Below, in pieces: positions 16,533 through 24,511 of a stretch of 46,329 nt of DNA (its first letter is position 1; each line of letters begins with the position of its first letter). The notes below the pieces were generated by a model, which saw only the letters and a list, made by a program, of their open reading frames with translations, was not told where the DNA came from and did no database searches. A program made the position numbers and the translations under genes. Source of the DNA: an uncultured Bacillota bacterium (lineage in GTDB: Bacteria > Bacillota > Clostridia > Oscillospirales > Oscillospiraceae); contig CANDCW010000014.1 of the NCBI GenBank assembly GCA_947383275.1, positions 1 through 46,329 of the forward strand, read 5' to 3'.

Positions 16533-17246
16533 ATGGAACAGATTATCTCCGCCGGACTGGAGGAGCTGGGCCTATCCGGACATGTCCCCCAAGACGCACC
16601 CTCCAAACTAGCCCAGTATGGACGGCTTCTCCTGGAAAAGAACCAGGACATGAACCTTACCGCCATCCGGGAGCCGGCCGCTGTGGCTCAGCTTCACATG
16701 CTGGACTGCGCTGCACTGCTGAAGTACTGCGATTTTCAAAATAAAACCCTAATTGATGTCGGTACCGGAGCGGGCTTTCCAGGAATGGTGCTGAAAATCC
16801 TCGTCCCCTCCCTGGAGGTCACCCTGCTGGACTCCCTGAACAAGCGGCTGGACTGGCTGGGGAAACTATCCGAAACGCTGGGGCTGGAAGGAATTTGCAC
16901 CGTCCATGCCCGTGCGGAGGAGCAGGCTTTTGTCAAAGGCTTTCGGGACAGCTTTGACTTTGCGGCAGCCAGGGCCGTCGCCGACCTGCGGATCTTGTGT
17001 GAGCTGTGCCTTCCCTATGTGAAAGCGGGAGGACAGTTCCTGGCCATGAAGTCCACCGGCAGCGGCCAGGAGGCAATAGCCGCCGCTCATGCCATACGGC
17101 TCCTGGGCGGCCGTGTGACCGCCTCGGAGGACTATGTCATCCCCGGCGCAGGCGTAACCCACCGGCTGCTCATCGTCAAAAAAGCGGCCCCCACTTTGAA
17201 AGGCTATCCCAGACGGTGGGCAAAAATTCAAAAAGAGCCCCTTTGA
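16533..17246 (+). CDS. rsmG: 16S rRNA (guanine527-N7)-methyltransferase RsmG (GidB)
   Basis: SAM-dependent methyltransferase of the 530 loop of 16S rRNA. 237 aa. It has the N-terminal helices including KNQDMNLTAI, the SAM motif LIDVGTGAGFPGMVLKI, and VTLLDSLNKRLDWL in the next strand. The middle contains FDFAAARAVADLRILCEL. Its ribosome binding site GGGAGGG lies in the end of the previous gene. In Bacillus it neighbours noc and parAB; here it is about 6 kb away. Confidence 0.96.
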   Translation: MEQIISAGLEELGLSGHVPQDAPSKLAQYGRLLLEKNQDMNLTAIREPAAVAQLHMLDCAALLKYCDFQNKTLIDVGTGAGFPGMVLKILVPSLEVTLLDSLNKRLDWLGKLSETLGLEGICTVHARAEEQAFVKGFRDSFDFAAARAVADLRILCELCLPYVKAGGQFLAMKSTGSGQEAIAAAHAIRLLGGRVTASEDYVIPGAGVTHRLLIVKKAAPTLKGYPRRWAKIQKEPL

Positions 17247-17254
17247 CCGGGCGA

Positions 17255-17273
17255 TATACTACAAACTAGTATA
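17255..17273. repeat. Inverted repeat between rsmG and the MinD-like gene
   Basis: Perfect 7-bp arms TATACTA/TAGTATA with loop CAAAC. It may be a weak terminator of rsmG (ATTTTT follows 11 bases later) or an operator. Confidence 0.45.
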
Positions 17274-17310
17274 AATTGTAAATTTTTCCTAAAAGTTTTG
17301 CGAAAAACTG

Positions 17311-17338
17311 TTGACGGGCGGCAGATTTGTGGTACACT
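17311..17338 (+). promoter_or_regulatory. Promoter of the MinD-like/MgsA-like unit
   Basis: TTGACG (17311-17316), 16-bp spacer, TACACT (17333-17338). Confidence 0.65.
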
Positions 17339-17368
17339 ACAACTATGAGGTTAGGAGGTTTCTTCCAA

Positions 17369-18103
17369 ATGGGCACTGTGATCACGATCACATCCGGAAA
17401 AGGCGGCACTGGAAAAACCTCCATTACCAGCGGCGTGGCTTCCTCCCTGGCCCTTATGGGCCGCAGGGTACTGTGCATCGACATGGACATCGGCCTGCGA
17501 AACCTGGATATCTCCCTGGGGCTGAACGACCGGGCGCTGATGGATTTCGCAGACGTGGCCCTGGGGCGCTGCCCCCTCAACCGGGCTGCAGTCGGGCACC
17601 CCGACCTGACGGGGCTCTCTCTGCTCACTTCCCCCATGTCCCTGCCCGCCAGCCTCACCGCCGACAAGGTACGCGCTTTGTTGAAGGAGGCCCGCACCAT
17701 CTACGATTACATCCTCATCGACTCACCCGCCGGCCTGGGGACCGGATTCCGGCTGGCCACCTGCGCGGCGGACCGCGCCATTGTCATCGCCACCAACGAC
17801 ACATCCTCCCTGCGGGACGCCCAAAGAACCGTGGCAGAGCTGGACCACCTCAGAACCGTCCATCTGGTTATGAACCGCATTCAAACCAGGCTGTTGCGTA
17901 AGCTGCGCACCACCATCGATGACGCAATGAACGCCGCCGGTCTGCCTCTGATCGGGGTGGTACCGGAGGACCCCCAGGTCATTTTATGCGCCAACCTGGG
18001 ACAGCCACTCACCACCCGGGGCAAACGGGGCGCCGCCCTTGCCTGCTGGAACATCGCTCAGCGGCTGGAGGGCGGCCGGGTGCCCATTATGCGCATCCGA
18101 TAA
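17369..18103 (+). CDS. MinD-like septum-site ATPase lacking the membrane-targeting tail
   Basis: Deviant Walker ATPase of the MinD branch. The ATG at 17369 (244 aa, MGTVITITS...) follows AGGAGG by 10 bases. It shows deviant Walker A SGKGGTGKTS, DMDIGLRNLDISLG (a MinD hallmark) and the switch II region ILIDSPAGL. B. subtilis MinD is 268 aa and ends with an amphipathic helix that binds membrane. This protein stops at VPIMRIR, just before that helix would begin, so membrane recruitment should differ. No minC or minE is seen in the window. The next gene is an MgsA-like protein. Confidence 0.85.
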   Translation: MGTVITITSGKGGTGKTSITSGVASSLALMGRRVLCIDMDIGLRNLDISLGLNDRALMDFADVALGRCPLNRAAVGHPDLTGLSLLTSPMSLPASLTADKVRALLKEARTIYDYILIDSPAGLGTGFRLATCAADRAIVIATNDTSSLRDAQRTVAELDHLRTVHLVMNRIQTRLLRKLRTTIDDAMNAAGLPLIGVVPEDPQVILCANLGQPLTTRGKRGAALACWNIAQRLEGGRVPIMRIR

Positions 18104-18145
18104 CTCAAACGCCTCATGTTAACGATAAAAGGAGGTATTGCTGCC

Positions 18146-18562
18146 ATGAACATCGCTATTATGAGCCACACAAAAAAGCAGGAACTGATGGTACAATTTT
18201 GTACTGCTTATTGCGGGATCCTATCCAAACATTCTGTCTGCGGCACCAACGCCACGGGTCGTATGGTAGCCGATGCCACCGGACTGCCCGTCCAGCTCTT
18301 CTTATCCCATGAGCACGGGGGCATTGAGCAGATCGGCCAACGCATTATTTACAACGAAATTGATATGGTGCTGTTCTTTAACTCTCCTCAGGACAACGAG
18401 ATGGACAAGGATGTGCTGTATATTACCCGTCTGTGCGACCAGCACTCCGTCCCTATAGCCACCAACGTGGCTACCGCCGAGCTGCTCATCCACGGCTTGG
18501 CCCGGGGCGACCTGGGCTGGCGCGAAGGCATGAATCCCAACCGGGTCCCCTTCGCCCTATAA
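18146..18562 (+). CDS. MgsA-like protein with missing catalytic residues
   Basis: Methylglyoxal-synthase fold, 138 aa, shorter than E. coli MgsA (152). The ATG at 18146 follows AAAGGAGG. The phosphate-site pattern (H8, K11, TNATG near 34-38, HGGIEQIG near 57-64) and ATNVATAELLI align well with MgsA. By that alignment, E. coli Asp20 is Thr9, the catalytic base Asp71 is Ile60, Asp91 is Ser80 and His98 is Met86; only Asp101 (Asp89) and His19 (His8) remain. Production of methylglyoxal from DHAP therefore looks unlikely. In many Clostridia mgsA lies next to min/rod genes, so its place after a MinD gene is ancestral. It could be a ligand-sensing relic; function unknown. Confidence 0.82.
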   Translation: MNIAIMSHTKKQELMVQFCTAYCGILSKHSVCGTNATGRMVADATGLPVQLFLSHEHGGIEQIGQRIIYNEIDMVLFFNSPQDNEMDKDVLYITRLCDQHSVPIATNVATAELLIHGLARGDLGWREGMNPNRVPFAL

Positions 18563-18585
18563 GCGGCGGTCTGTCTGTACGTGCG

Positions 18586-18633
18586 CGCTCCTGTCCGCTT
18601 TTGAGGATGGGAGCGTTACGCTTTTTCTTTTTT
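18586..18633 (+). terminator. Rho-independent terminator after the MgsA-like gene
   Basis: Eleven-bp stem with two G-U pairs (18586-18596 with 18605-18615), then TTACGC and a long T-rich tract. Nothing else is evident up to hisS. Confidence 0.75.
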
Positions 18634-18691
18634 AAAAAAAGAATACAAAAAATAATCTTGTGTGTAATTGAAAAAGAAAGGATTTTGACTT

Positions 18692-20059
18692 ATGGCTAAG
18701 GTACAACCCCGCACCCTCTCCGGTTTTATGGAGCTGCTTCCCGCCCGGCAGATTCAATTCGACCGCATGGCGGCCATCATCCGGGAGTCCTTCTCCCTCT
18801 ACGCCTACACACCACTGGACACCCCCCTCATTGAGGCCAGCGAAATTTTGCTGGCCAAGGGCGGCGGCGAGACAGAAAAGCAAATTTACCGCTTCACAAA
18901 GGGCGACAGCGACCTGTCTCTGCGCTTCGACCTGACCGTGCCCCTGGCAAAGTATGTCGCGTTAAACTACGCAAAGCTGGCATTTCCCTTCCGCCGCTTC
19001 CAGATCGGCAAGGTCTACCGGGGCGAGCGGGCTCAGCGGGGCCGGTTCCGGGAGTTCTATCAGGCGGACATTGACGTCATCGGCGATGGGCAGCTGGATA
19101 TCTCCAACGACGCTGAAATCCCGGCCATCATCTACCGGACCTTTACCTCCCTGGGCCTGAAACGGTTCCAAATTCGGGTAAACAACCGGAAAATTTTAAA
19201 TGGCTTTTACGCAATGCTGGGACTGACCGCCCAGTCCGGGGCCATCATGCGGACGGTGGACAAGCTGGAGAAGATCGGCGAGAAGAGCGTGCGTGAGCTG
19301 CTCACCTCCCCCGACATCGGGTTGAACGAGGAACAGGCCGCAGAAATTATCCGGTTCATTGACATTAAGGGGAGCAACGCTCAAGTGCTCTCCGCCCTGG
19401 AGAACTACCGGGGGCGGGAACCCAAATTTGATGAAGGGCTGGATGAGTTGTCAGCCGTGGCCAAAAACCTGGCCGCGTTTGGCGTGCCTGAAACCAACTT
19501 CGTCCTGGACTTGACCATTGCCCGGGGCTTGGACTACTACACCGGCACCGTCTACGAGACCACCATGCTGGACCACCCGGAGATCGGCTCCATCTGTTCC
19601 GGGGGCCGCTATGATAACTTAGCGGAGTATTACACCGATAAACAACTCCCCGGCGTTGGAATTTCCATCGGCCTGACCCGCCTGTTCTTCGTTCTGGAGG
19701 ACCAGGGCTACCTGAACGACAAACTGAACACCGCCCCCGCCGATGTCCTCATCCTCCCCATGACCGGCGATATGGGCCCCGCCATCACCCTCTCCACGCA
19801 GCTGCGGAGCGCCGGAGCACGGACCCAGATTTACGGCGAGCAAAAAAAGTTCAAGCAAAAGATGAACTACGCCGATAAGCTGGGGGTACCCTATGTCGTC
19901 TTTCTGGGAGATGACGAGATCAATCAGGATAAAGTGTCCTTGAAAAACATGCGCTCCGGGGAGCAGGAGCTGATTCCCACCGGCCAGGCCGTGGACAAAA
20001 TCGTCGCCGCCATTGGCGCAAACGGCGGCGAAACGCCCATTCTGGACAAGGGAGAGTAA
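18692..20059 (+). CDS. hisS: Histidyl-tRNA synthetase
   Basis: Class II synthetase of 455 aa, slightly longer than typical (about 420-430). Motif 1 region GFMELLPARQIQFDRM, motif 2 with FRRFQIGKVYRGERAQRGRFREF, the HisA box RGLDYYTGTVYE and motif 3 around GVGISIGLTRLF are all present. A C-terminal anticodon-binding domain follows (ADVLILPMTG onward). Ribosome binding site AAAGGA. It is followed by a small exported protein and aspS; the hisS-aspS pairing is common in Firmicutes. Confidence 0.96.
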   Translation: MAKVQPRTLSGFMELLPARQIQFDRMAAIIRESFSLYAYTPLDTPLIEASEILLAKGGGETEKQIYRFTKGDSDLSLRFDLTVPLAKYVALNYAKLAFPFRRFQIGKVYRGERAQRGRFREFYQADIDVIGDGQLDISNDAEIPAIIYRTFTSLGLKRFQIRVNNRKILNGFYAMLGLTAQSGAIMRTVDKLEKIGEKSVRELLTSPDIGLNEEQAAEIIRFIDIKGSNAQVLSALENYRGREPKFDEGLDELSAVAKNLAAFGVPETNFVLDLTIARGLDYYTGTVYETTMLDHPEIGSICSGGRYDNLAEYYTDKQLPGVGISIGLTRLFFVLEDQGYLNDKLNTAPADVLILPMTGDMGPAITLSTQLRSAGARTQIYGEQKKFKQKMNYADKLGVPYVVFLGDDEINQDKVSLKNMRSGEQELIPTGQAVDKIVAAIGANGGETPILDKGE

Positions 20060-20069
20060 CTTCGGCGCT

Positions 20070-20531
20070 ATGAAAAAGCTGCTGTGGCCCCTCTGCGTGA
20101 TAGCGATTCTCCTGTCCGCCGCCAGGGGGGGATTCGCCCTGGCCTATCTGACGGAGGAAGTGACCTTCGACCAGATCAAAAGCTCCGGCTGCGGGTTTCC
20201 GAACAGCCCGGCCCACACCATCACCATTCTTCACGAGGGCGACTACCCCGGCCTGAGCGACTTCCCTGTCACGGCGGAGCAGGCTGCGCCGGGGCGGGCC
20301 GCATTAAACGCCCTGCGCGGGCAGAGATACACCCGGGCTCTCCCCCTCCTAAAACCCGGTAAGGGCGGAATCGCGGTCCGTGAGATCAGCGGCTGTTCCG
20401 CCTCTTATCTCGCCTATTGGGACGGCAAGCATCTGTGGACCTCCGGAGAGGGGGAAAACCCGTGGCGGGGCTACGCCCCCTCCAACCTAGAGAAGCTTCA
20501 TGAAACGCTGAAATCCCTATGCGGCAAGTAA
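20070..20531 (+). CDS. Small exported hypothetical protein
   Basis: 153 aa starting at the ATG at 20070 (MKKLLWPLCVIAILL). The N-terminus is a signal peptide or single anchor. The mature part has two features worth noting: Cys-containing segments (SSGCGFPN, EISGCSASY) that could form a disulfide, and a C-terminal LEKLHETLKSLCGK helix. No domain was recognised. It lies between hisS (10-bp gap) and aspS. Its ribosome binding site is poor, so coupling to hisS translation is possible. Confidence 0.65.
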   Translation: MKKLLWPLCVIAILLSAARGGFALAYLTEEVTFDQIKSSGCGFPNSPAHTITILHEGDYPGLSDFPVTAEQAAPGRAALNALRGQRYTRALPLLKPGKGGIAVREISGCSASYLAYWDGKHLWTSGEGENPWRGYAPSNLEKLHETLKSLCGK

Positions 20532-20567
20532 TATATAGAATTAATAATACAAATAGGAGTGATAAAT

Positions 20568-22355
20568 ATGGGTGACATGAGCACCTTTTACCGCACCCAC
20601 ACCTGCGGAGAGCTCCGGATCGGGCAGGCCGGGCAGACCGTGACCCTGGCCGGCTGGATGGAGAACCTGCGGGAGGTGGGGCAGAATCTGGCTTTCCTGG
20701 TGCTGCGGGATTTTTACGGCACCACCCAAATCGTCCTGGAGACAGAGGAAACCGTCCAAACCGCCAAGGAGCTGAACAAGGAGACGGTGATTGCCGTCAC
20801 CGGCACAGTCCGGGAACGGGACAGCAAAAACCCCAAGCTCCTGACGGGTGACATTGAGGTAGTCCCCTCCAAAATCGAGGTGCTGGGCCGCTGCCGCTAC
20901 AACGAGCTGCCCTTCCCCATCAACCGCAGCCGGGAGGCAGACGAATCCGCCCGGCTGAAGTACCGCTATCTGGATCTGCGCAACCCCGAGGTCAAAGAAA
21001 ATATTGTCCTGCGGTGCCAGGTGGTGTCCGCCCTGCGGAACGCCATGACCGGCCATGGATTTTTGGAGATCACCACCCCGATTTTAACCGCCTCCTCCCC
21101 CGAGGGAGCCCGGGACTACCTGGTTCCCTCCCGCAAGCACCCGGGCAAATTTTACGCTCTGCCTCAGGCGCCCCAGCAGTTTAAGCAGCTGCTGATGGCC
21201 TCCGGCTTTGACAAGTACTTCCAGATTGCCCCCTGCTTCCGGGACGAGGACGCCCGGGGCGACCGCTCCCCCGGCGAATTTTACCAGCTGGACATGGAGA
21301 TGGCCTTCGCCAATCAGGAGGACGTGTTCGCTGTGCTGGAGGACGTGCTGCCCCCCATCTTTGCCAAATACGGCAAGTACAGCGCCGCCTCCGCCGCGCC
21401 TTTTAGGCGCATTCCCTATCTGGAGGCCATGGAGGTCTACGGCTCGGACAAGCCCGACCTGCGCATCGACCTCACCGTTCAGGACGCCACTCAACTGCTG
21501 TCCGGCTGCGGCTTCGGCCCCTTTGAGGGGAACACCGTCAAGGCCATTGTGGTCACCGGCTTCCAGGGCACCCGCAAACAGATTGACGGACTGTGCAATG
21601 AAGTAGAGGTCCAATCGGGCAATAAGGCATATTGGTTCCGATACGATGAAAGCGGAGAGATCGTGGGCGGCATTGCTAAATTTGTCCAACCTATCAAGGA
21701 CCAGGTGGTAGAAACCCTGAAGCTGGAAAAGGGCAGCTTCGTGGGCCTCACCACCGGTACCCTCCTCTCCGCCCAAAAAACCGCGGGCGTGCTGCGCAGC
21801 AAGCTGGGTGCTTTCTGCCCCGGCCATATGAACAAAGAGACGTATGAATTCTGCTGGATCGTAGACTTCCCCATGTATGAAATTGGGGAGGAGAGCGGGG
21901 AGCTGGAATTTTGCCACAACCCCTTCTCTATGCCCAACGGCGGGCTGGAGGTTCTGAAGCAGGCCGCGGCCGGCCAAGTGGATCCCCTGACCATTACCGC
22001 CTTCCAGTATGACCTGGTTTGCAACGGCGTAGAGCTGTCCTCCGGCGCGGTGCGCAACCACGACCCGGAAATCATGATTGAAGCCTTTAAACTGGTTCGC
22101 CTGGAGGAGGAAGACGTCAGGAAAAAATTCCCCGCCATGTACAACGCCTTCTGCTACGGCGCTCCTCCCCACGCCGGCATCGCCCCCGGCGTAGACCGCA
22201 TGGTCATGCTGCTGTCCGGAGAGGAATCCATCCGGGAGGTCATCCCCTTCCCCATGAACAAAAACGCCCAGGACCTGATGATGGGCGCCCCTGGCACGGT
22301 GGAGCAAAAGCAGCTGGACGAGCTGTCCATTGCTGTCACCCACACAGAAGAGTAA
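20568..22355 (+). CDS. aspS: Aspartyl-tRNA synthetase
   Basis: Bacterial-type class II AspRS, 595 aa from the ATG at 20568 (AGGAG 8 bases upstream). It shows the N-terminal OB anticodon-binding domain (LAGWMENLREVGQNLAFLVLRD), motif 1, motif 2 near FRDEDARGDRSPGEFYQLD, the GAD insertion domain and motif 3 (GVDRMVMLL). The motif 2 and C-terminal wording (SPGEFYQLD, FPMNKNAQDLMMGAPG) is of the variant seen in alphaproteobacterial-style enzymes rather than the E. coli/Bacillus wording. Whether it is discriminating or also charges tRNA-Asn cannot be decided here. Confidence 0.95.
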   Translation: MGDMSTFYRTHTCGELRIGQAGQTVTLAGWMENLREVGQNLAFLVLRDFYGTTQIVLETEETVQTAKELNKETVIAVTGTVRERDSKNPKLLTGDIEVVPSKIEVLGRCRYNELPFPINRSREADESARLKYRYLDLRNPEVKENIVLRCQVVSALRNAMTGHGFLEITTPILTASSPEGARDYLVPSRKHPGKFYALPQAPQQFKQLLMASGFDKYFQIAPCFRDEDARGDRSPGEFYQLDMEMAFANQEDVFAVLEDVLPPIFAKYGKYSAASAAPFRRIPYLEAMEVYGSDKPDLRIDLTVQDATQLLSGCGFGPFEGNTVKAIVVTGFQGTRKQIDGLCNEVEVQSGNKAYWFRYDESGEIVGGIAKFVQPIKDQVVETLKLEKGSFVGLTTGTLLSAQKTAGVLRSKLGAFCPGHMNKETYEFCWIVDFPMYEIGEESGELEFCHNPFSMPNGGLEVLKQAAAGQVDPLTITAFQYDLVCNGVELSSGAVRNHDPEIMIEAFKLVRLEEEDVRKKFPAMYNAFCYGAPPHAGIAPGVDRMVMLLSGEESIREVIPFPMNKNAQDLMMGAPGTVEQKQLDELSIAVTHTEE

Positions 22356-22369
22356 GTCATCAAAACAGA

Positions 22370-22403
22370 GAACGCCCGTCCGGCCGCAGCCGGACGGGCG
22401 TTC
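22370..22403. terminator. Convergent terminator between aspS and the AbrB-family gene
   Basis: Perfect 15-bp stem (22370-22384 with 22389-22403, loop CGCA). The minus-strand side is followed by TCTGTTTTG, so it best serves the minus-strand gene and probably also ends aspS transcripts. Confidence 0.8.
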
Positions 22404-22405
22404 CC

Positions 22406-23461
22406 CTAGCATAGACATAAAATTAGATTGAAAATTTGCGGAAACAGGAGGGTAACGCCCACCAGACGGCAAATTTGAAGCACCACCAGATTGGTACTCT
22501 CCACACCCAGGTCCGCCGCAATCAGGGCCATTTCCGTCGCCCCCGCCGGGGAGAGGGTCAACATAGCTTCCCGCAGCTGAATCCGGCAGACCTTTGACAA
22601 TACCAAACCCATCCCCACACAACAGACAATATAACCCAAACATAACAAAACCGCCGGCAGCGCCAGCTGCCCCATTGCCGCCAGCTGAGCCCGGGTAATG
22701 CCCGAACCGATGCAGCACCCGGAGACCACCTGAGCAGCCCGGCGCAGCCACATCGGCATCCCGGAGCAGCGGCCCGTCAGCTTCATCACGGCGGAGGCAA
22801 TCAGCGCGGCAGACAGCGCTCCCGCAGGAATGCCGGACAGCCGGCCCAGCACGGCAGCAAACACGGCCAAACACATGGCCGGCAGAAAGGAGCGCAGGGT
22901 TGTCCCTGCTCCCGGCACCGCTTTTCCATGGACGCCTCCAGCCTGCTCCTCCATCGCCCTGGCCTCTTTCGGCTCCAGAAAACGGTCAGACAGCAAAATT
23001 ACCGAGGGCAGGCAGCCCATTCCGAACAACATCCGCACAAACTGCATCACAGCCACAATCGAGCCGTCCGCCCCCATATCCATAGCGATAAGGGGCGTAT
23101 CTGACATACCGCCGGGAGCGGCGCAGAACAGGCACGTCAACAGATCCAAATTGGTCGTGCGGTAAAAGGCAGCTGCCATCAGCAGATTCAAAGCCAAAAG
23201 GCTGGCAAGTACAAGCAAATAGGGGCGAATCAGGCGGGGCAGCCGCCGAACATCCTCCCGCGTCATCATGCAGCCTATGTAAGCTCCGGTAAGAGCTTGG
23301 GCAAGCACGCGGGTCTGGGGGTAGATGAATGCCTGTCCGGTGGCGATGTTCAGAGCCGCAGCACCTAAAATAGCTCCCACAAGCATCCCGCCGGGGACCT
23401 TCAAATGAAAGACCAGCAGCCCGGCCCCTAACGCCACCAGCAGGGTCAACAGCATCCACAC
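22406..23461 (-). CDS. AbrB-family (PF05145) integral membrane protein
   Basis: 351 aa with about 10 membrane helices in two similar halves, each with the pattern of the AbrB/AmoA-regulator-like transporter family (VPGGMLVGAILGAAALN in the first half; LSPAGATEMALIAADLGVE in the second). The half-repeat motifs AAPGGMSDTPLIAMDMG and SPAGATEMALIAADLG confirm the duplication. The start is a GTG at 23461 with AAGGAGG 10 bases upstream. Function is poorly known; export of small molecules is one idea. It shares an operon with the AEC carrier upstream (15-bp gap). Confidence 0.85.
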   Translation of the reverse strand: MWMLLTLLVALGAGLLVFHLKVPGGMLVGAILGAAALNIATGQAFIYPQTRVLAQALTGAYIGCMMTREDVRRLPRLIRPYLLVLASLLALNLLMAAAFYRTTNLDLLTCLFCAAPGGMSDTPLIAMDMGADGSIVAVMQFVRMLFGMGCLPSVILLSDRFLEPKEARAMEEQAGGVHGKAVPGAGTTLRSFLPAMCLAVFAAVLGRLSGIPAGALSAALIASAVMKLTGRCSGMPMWLRRAAQVVSGCCIGSGITRAQLAAMGQLALPAVLLCLGYIVCCVGMGLVLSKVCRIQLREAMLTLSPAGATEMALIAADLGVESTNLVVLQICRLVGVTLLFPQIFNLILCLC

Positions 23462-23476
23462 AACCGAACCGCCTCC

Positions 23477-24424
23477 TTAGGAAGATAGAATCAGCATCAA
23501 AATTGGGATGGTAATTAAACTGCCCAGAATTGACAGGCAAGAGCCCGTAGCGGCATATTCCTCATCGGCTCCATAAGCCCCCGCCATTACTGTTATCTGG
23601 CTGACCACAGGCAGTGCGCTCTCCACTACAAAGACCTGGAGGGCCAGACCCTCCATCCCCATCAGGGAACAGCAGGTCAGGCACACCACCGGCGCCACCA
23701 CCAATCGCATCACCAGCATGGCGGGCAGGCCGGGCATCGGCTTTAAGTTCTTCAACCCCACCTCATAGACAATAAACCCACAGTAAATCAAAGCCAGAGG
23801 GGACACAGAGCCGCTGATGTAGCTGGCAAACCGCATCAACGTCTCGGGCGGCCGCAGCTTCAGCAGCAGAAGCAGGATAGAGAAAAGTACCGAGAGGATG
23901 GGCGGTTTGGAAAATATGTCTTTCAAAAAGCCCCGGAGGCCGGACTTCTCCCCCACCCTGGTTCCCGCCCGCTCCACCAAAATCACGCCGACCGACTGCA
24001 TAAAGGTGGTGTGGCTAATGTAATAGAGCATAATGTAGGGCATACTGGCCTCGCCAAAGAGCTGGGTGCAGACAGGGATCCCAATAAACAGGGTATTGGA
24101 AAAGCCCGCCATCGCCACAAAGACGCCCCAGCGCGCCTGGGGCAAGCGGAGCAGCAGGGCCAGTCCCGCCGACAGCAGCATGCACGCCAGAACGGATACT
24201 ACCCCCGCCAGCACCATCGCTCCGGCCTGGAACAGGCTGTCCCGGTCCAGGTTGTTCAGCAGACCCACGATGCAGTTGCAGGGCACCGCGATGTTTACAA
24301 TATACTTGCTGACAAACTTCTTCTCTTTGGCCGTCATCCAGCCCGCAGCGCCCATAAAGTATCCCACCGACATAATCATCAACAGGACCAGGCAGGCTGA
24401 AAGCGCGTTAAAAAATCCAACCAT
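23477..24424 (-). CDS. Auxin efflux carrier (AEC) family transporter
   Basis: 315 aa, about 10 membrane helices. I chose the ATG at 24424 (MVGFFNALSACLV) because a GAGGGAAG site precedes it. It shows the AEC N-terminal pattern GYFMGAAGWMTAKEKKFVSKYIVNIAVPC (here split in function, with conserved Asn and Pro) and a C-terminal GAYGADEEYAATG-type segment common in malonate/malate-like AEC carriers. Substrate is unknown, possibly an organic acid. It is followed by the AbrB-family gene. Confidence 0.87.
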   Translation of the reverse strand: MVGFFNALSACLVLLMIMSVGYFMGAAGWMTAKEKKFVSKYIVNIAVPCNCIVGLLNNLDRDSLFQAGAMVLAGVVSVLACMLLSAGLALLLRLPQARWGVFVAMAGFSNTLFIGIPVCTQLFGEASMPYIMLYYISHTTFMQSVGVILVERAGTRVGEKSGLRGFLKDIFSKPPILSVLFSILLLLLKLRPPETLMRFASYISGSVSPLALIYCGFIVYEVGLKNLKPMPGLPAMLVMRLVVAPVVCLTCCSLMGMEGLALQVFVVESALPVVSQITVMAGAYGADEEYAATGSCLSILGSLITIPILMLILSS

Positions 24425-24480
24425 GTGCTCACTTCCCTCTTTTACCGTGCATCCGTGCCGCACCCCTCGGCGGCAGGAAA

Positions 24481-24502
24481 GGGCCGGCCCTCTGGCCGGC
24501 CC
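24481..24502 (-). repeat. GC hairpin after ricT
   Basis: Perfect 9-bp arms GGGCCGGCC/GGCCGGCCC with a 4-base loop between ricT and the AEC gene. The T tail is short (TTTCC), so termination would be weak. Confidence 0.5.
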
Positions 24503-24511
24503 CTATCCTAT

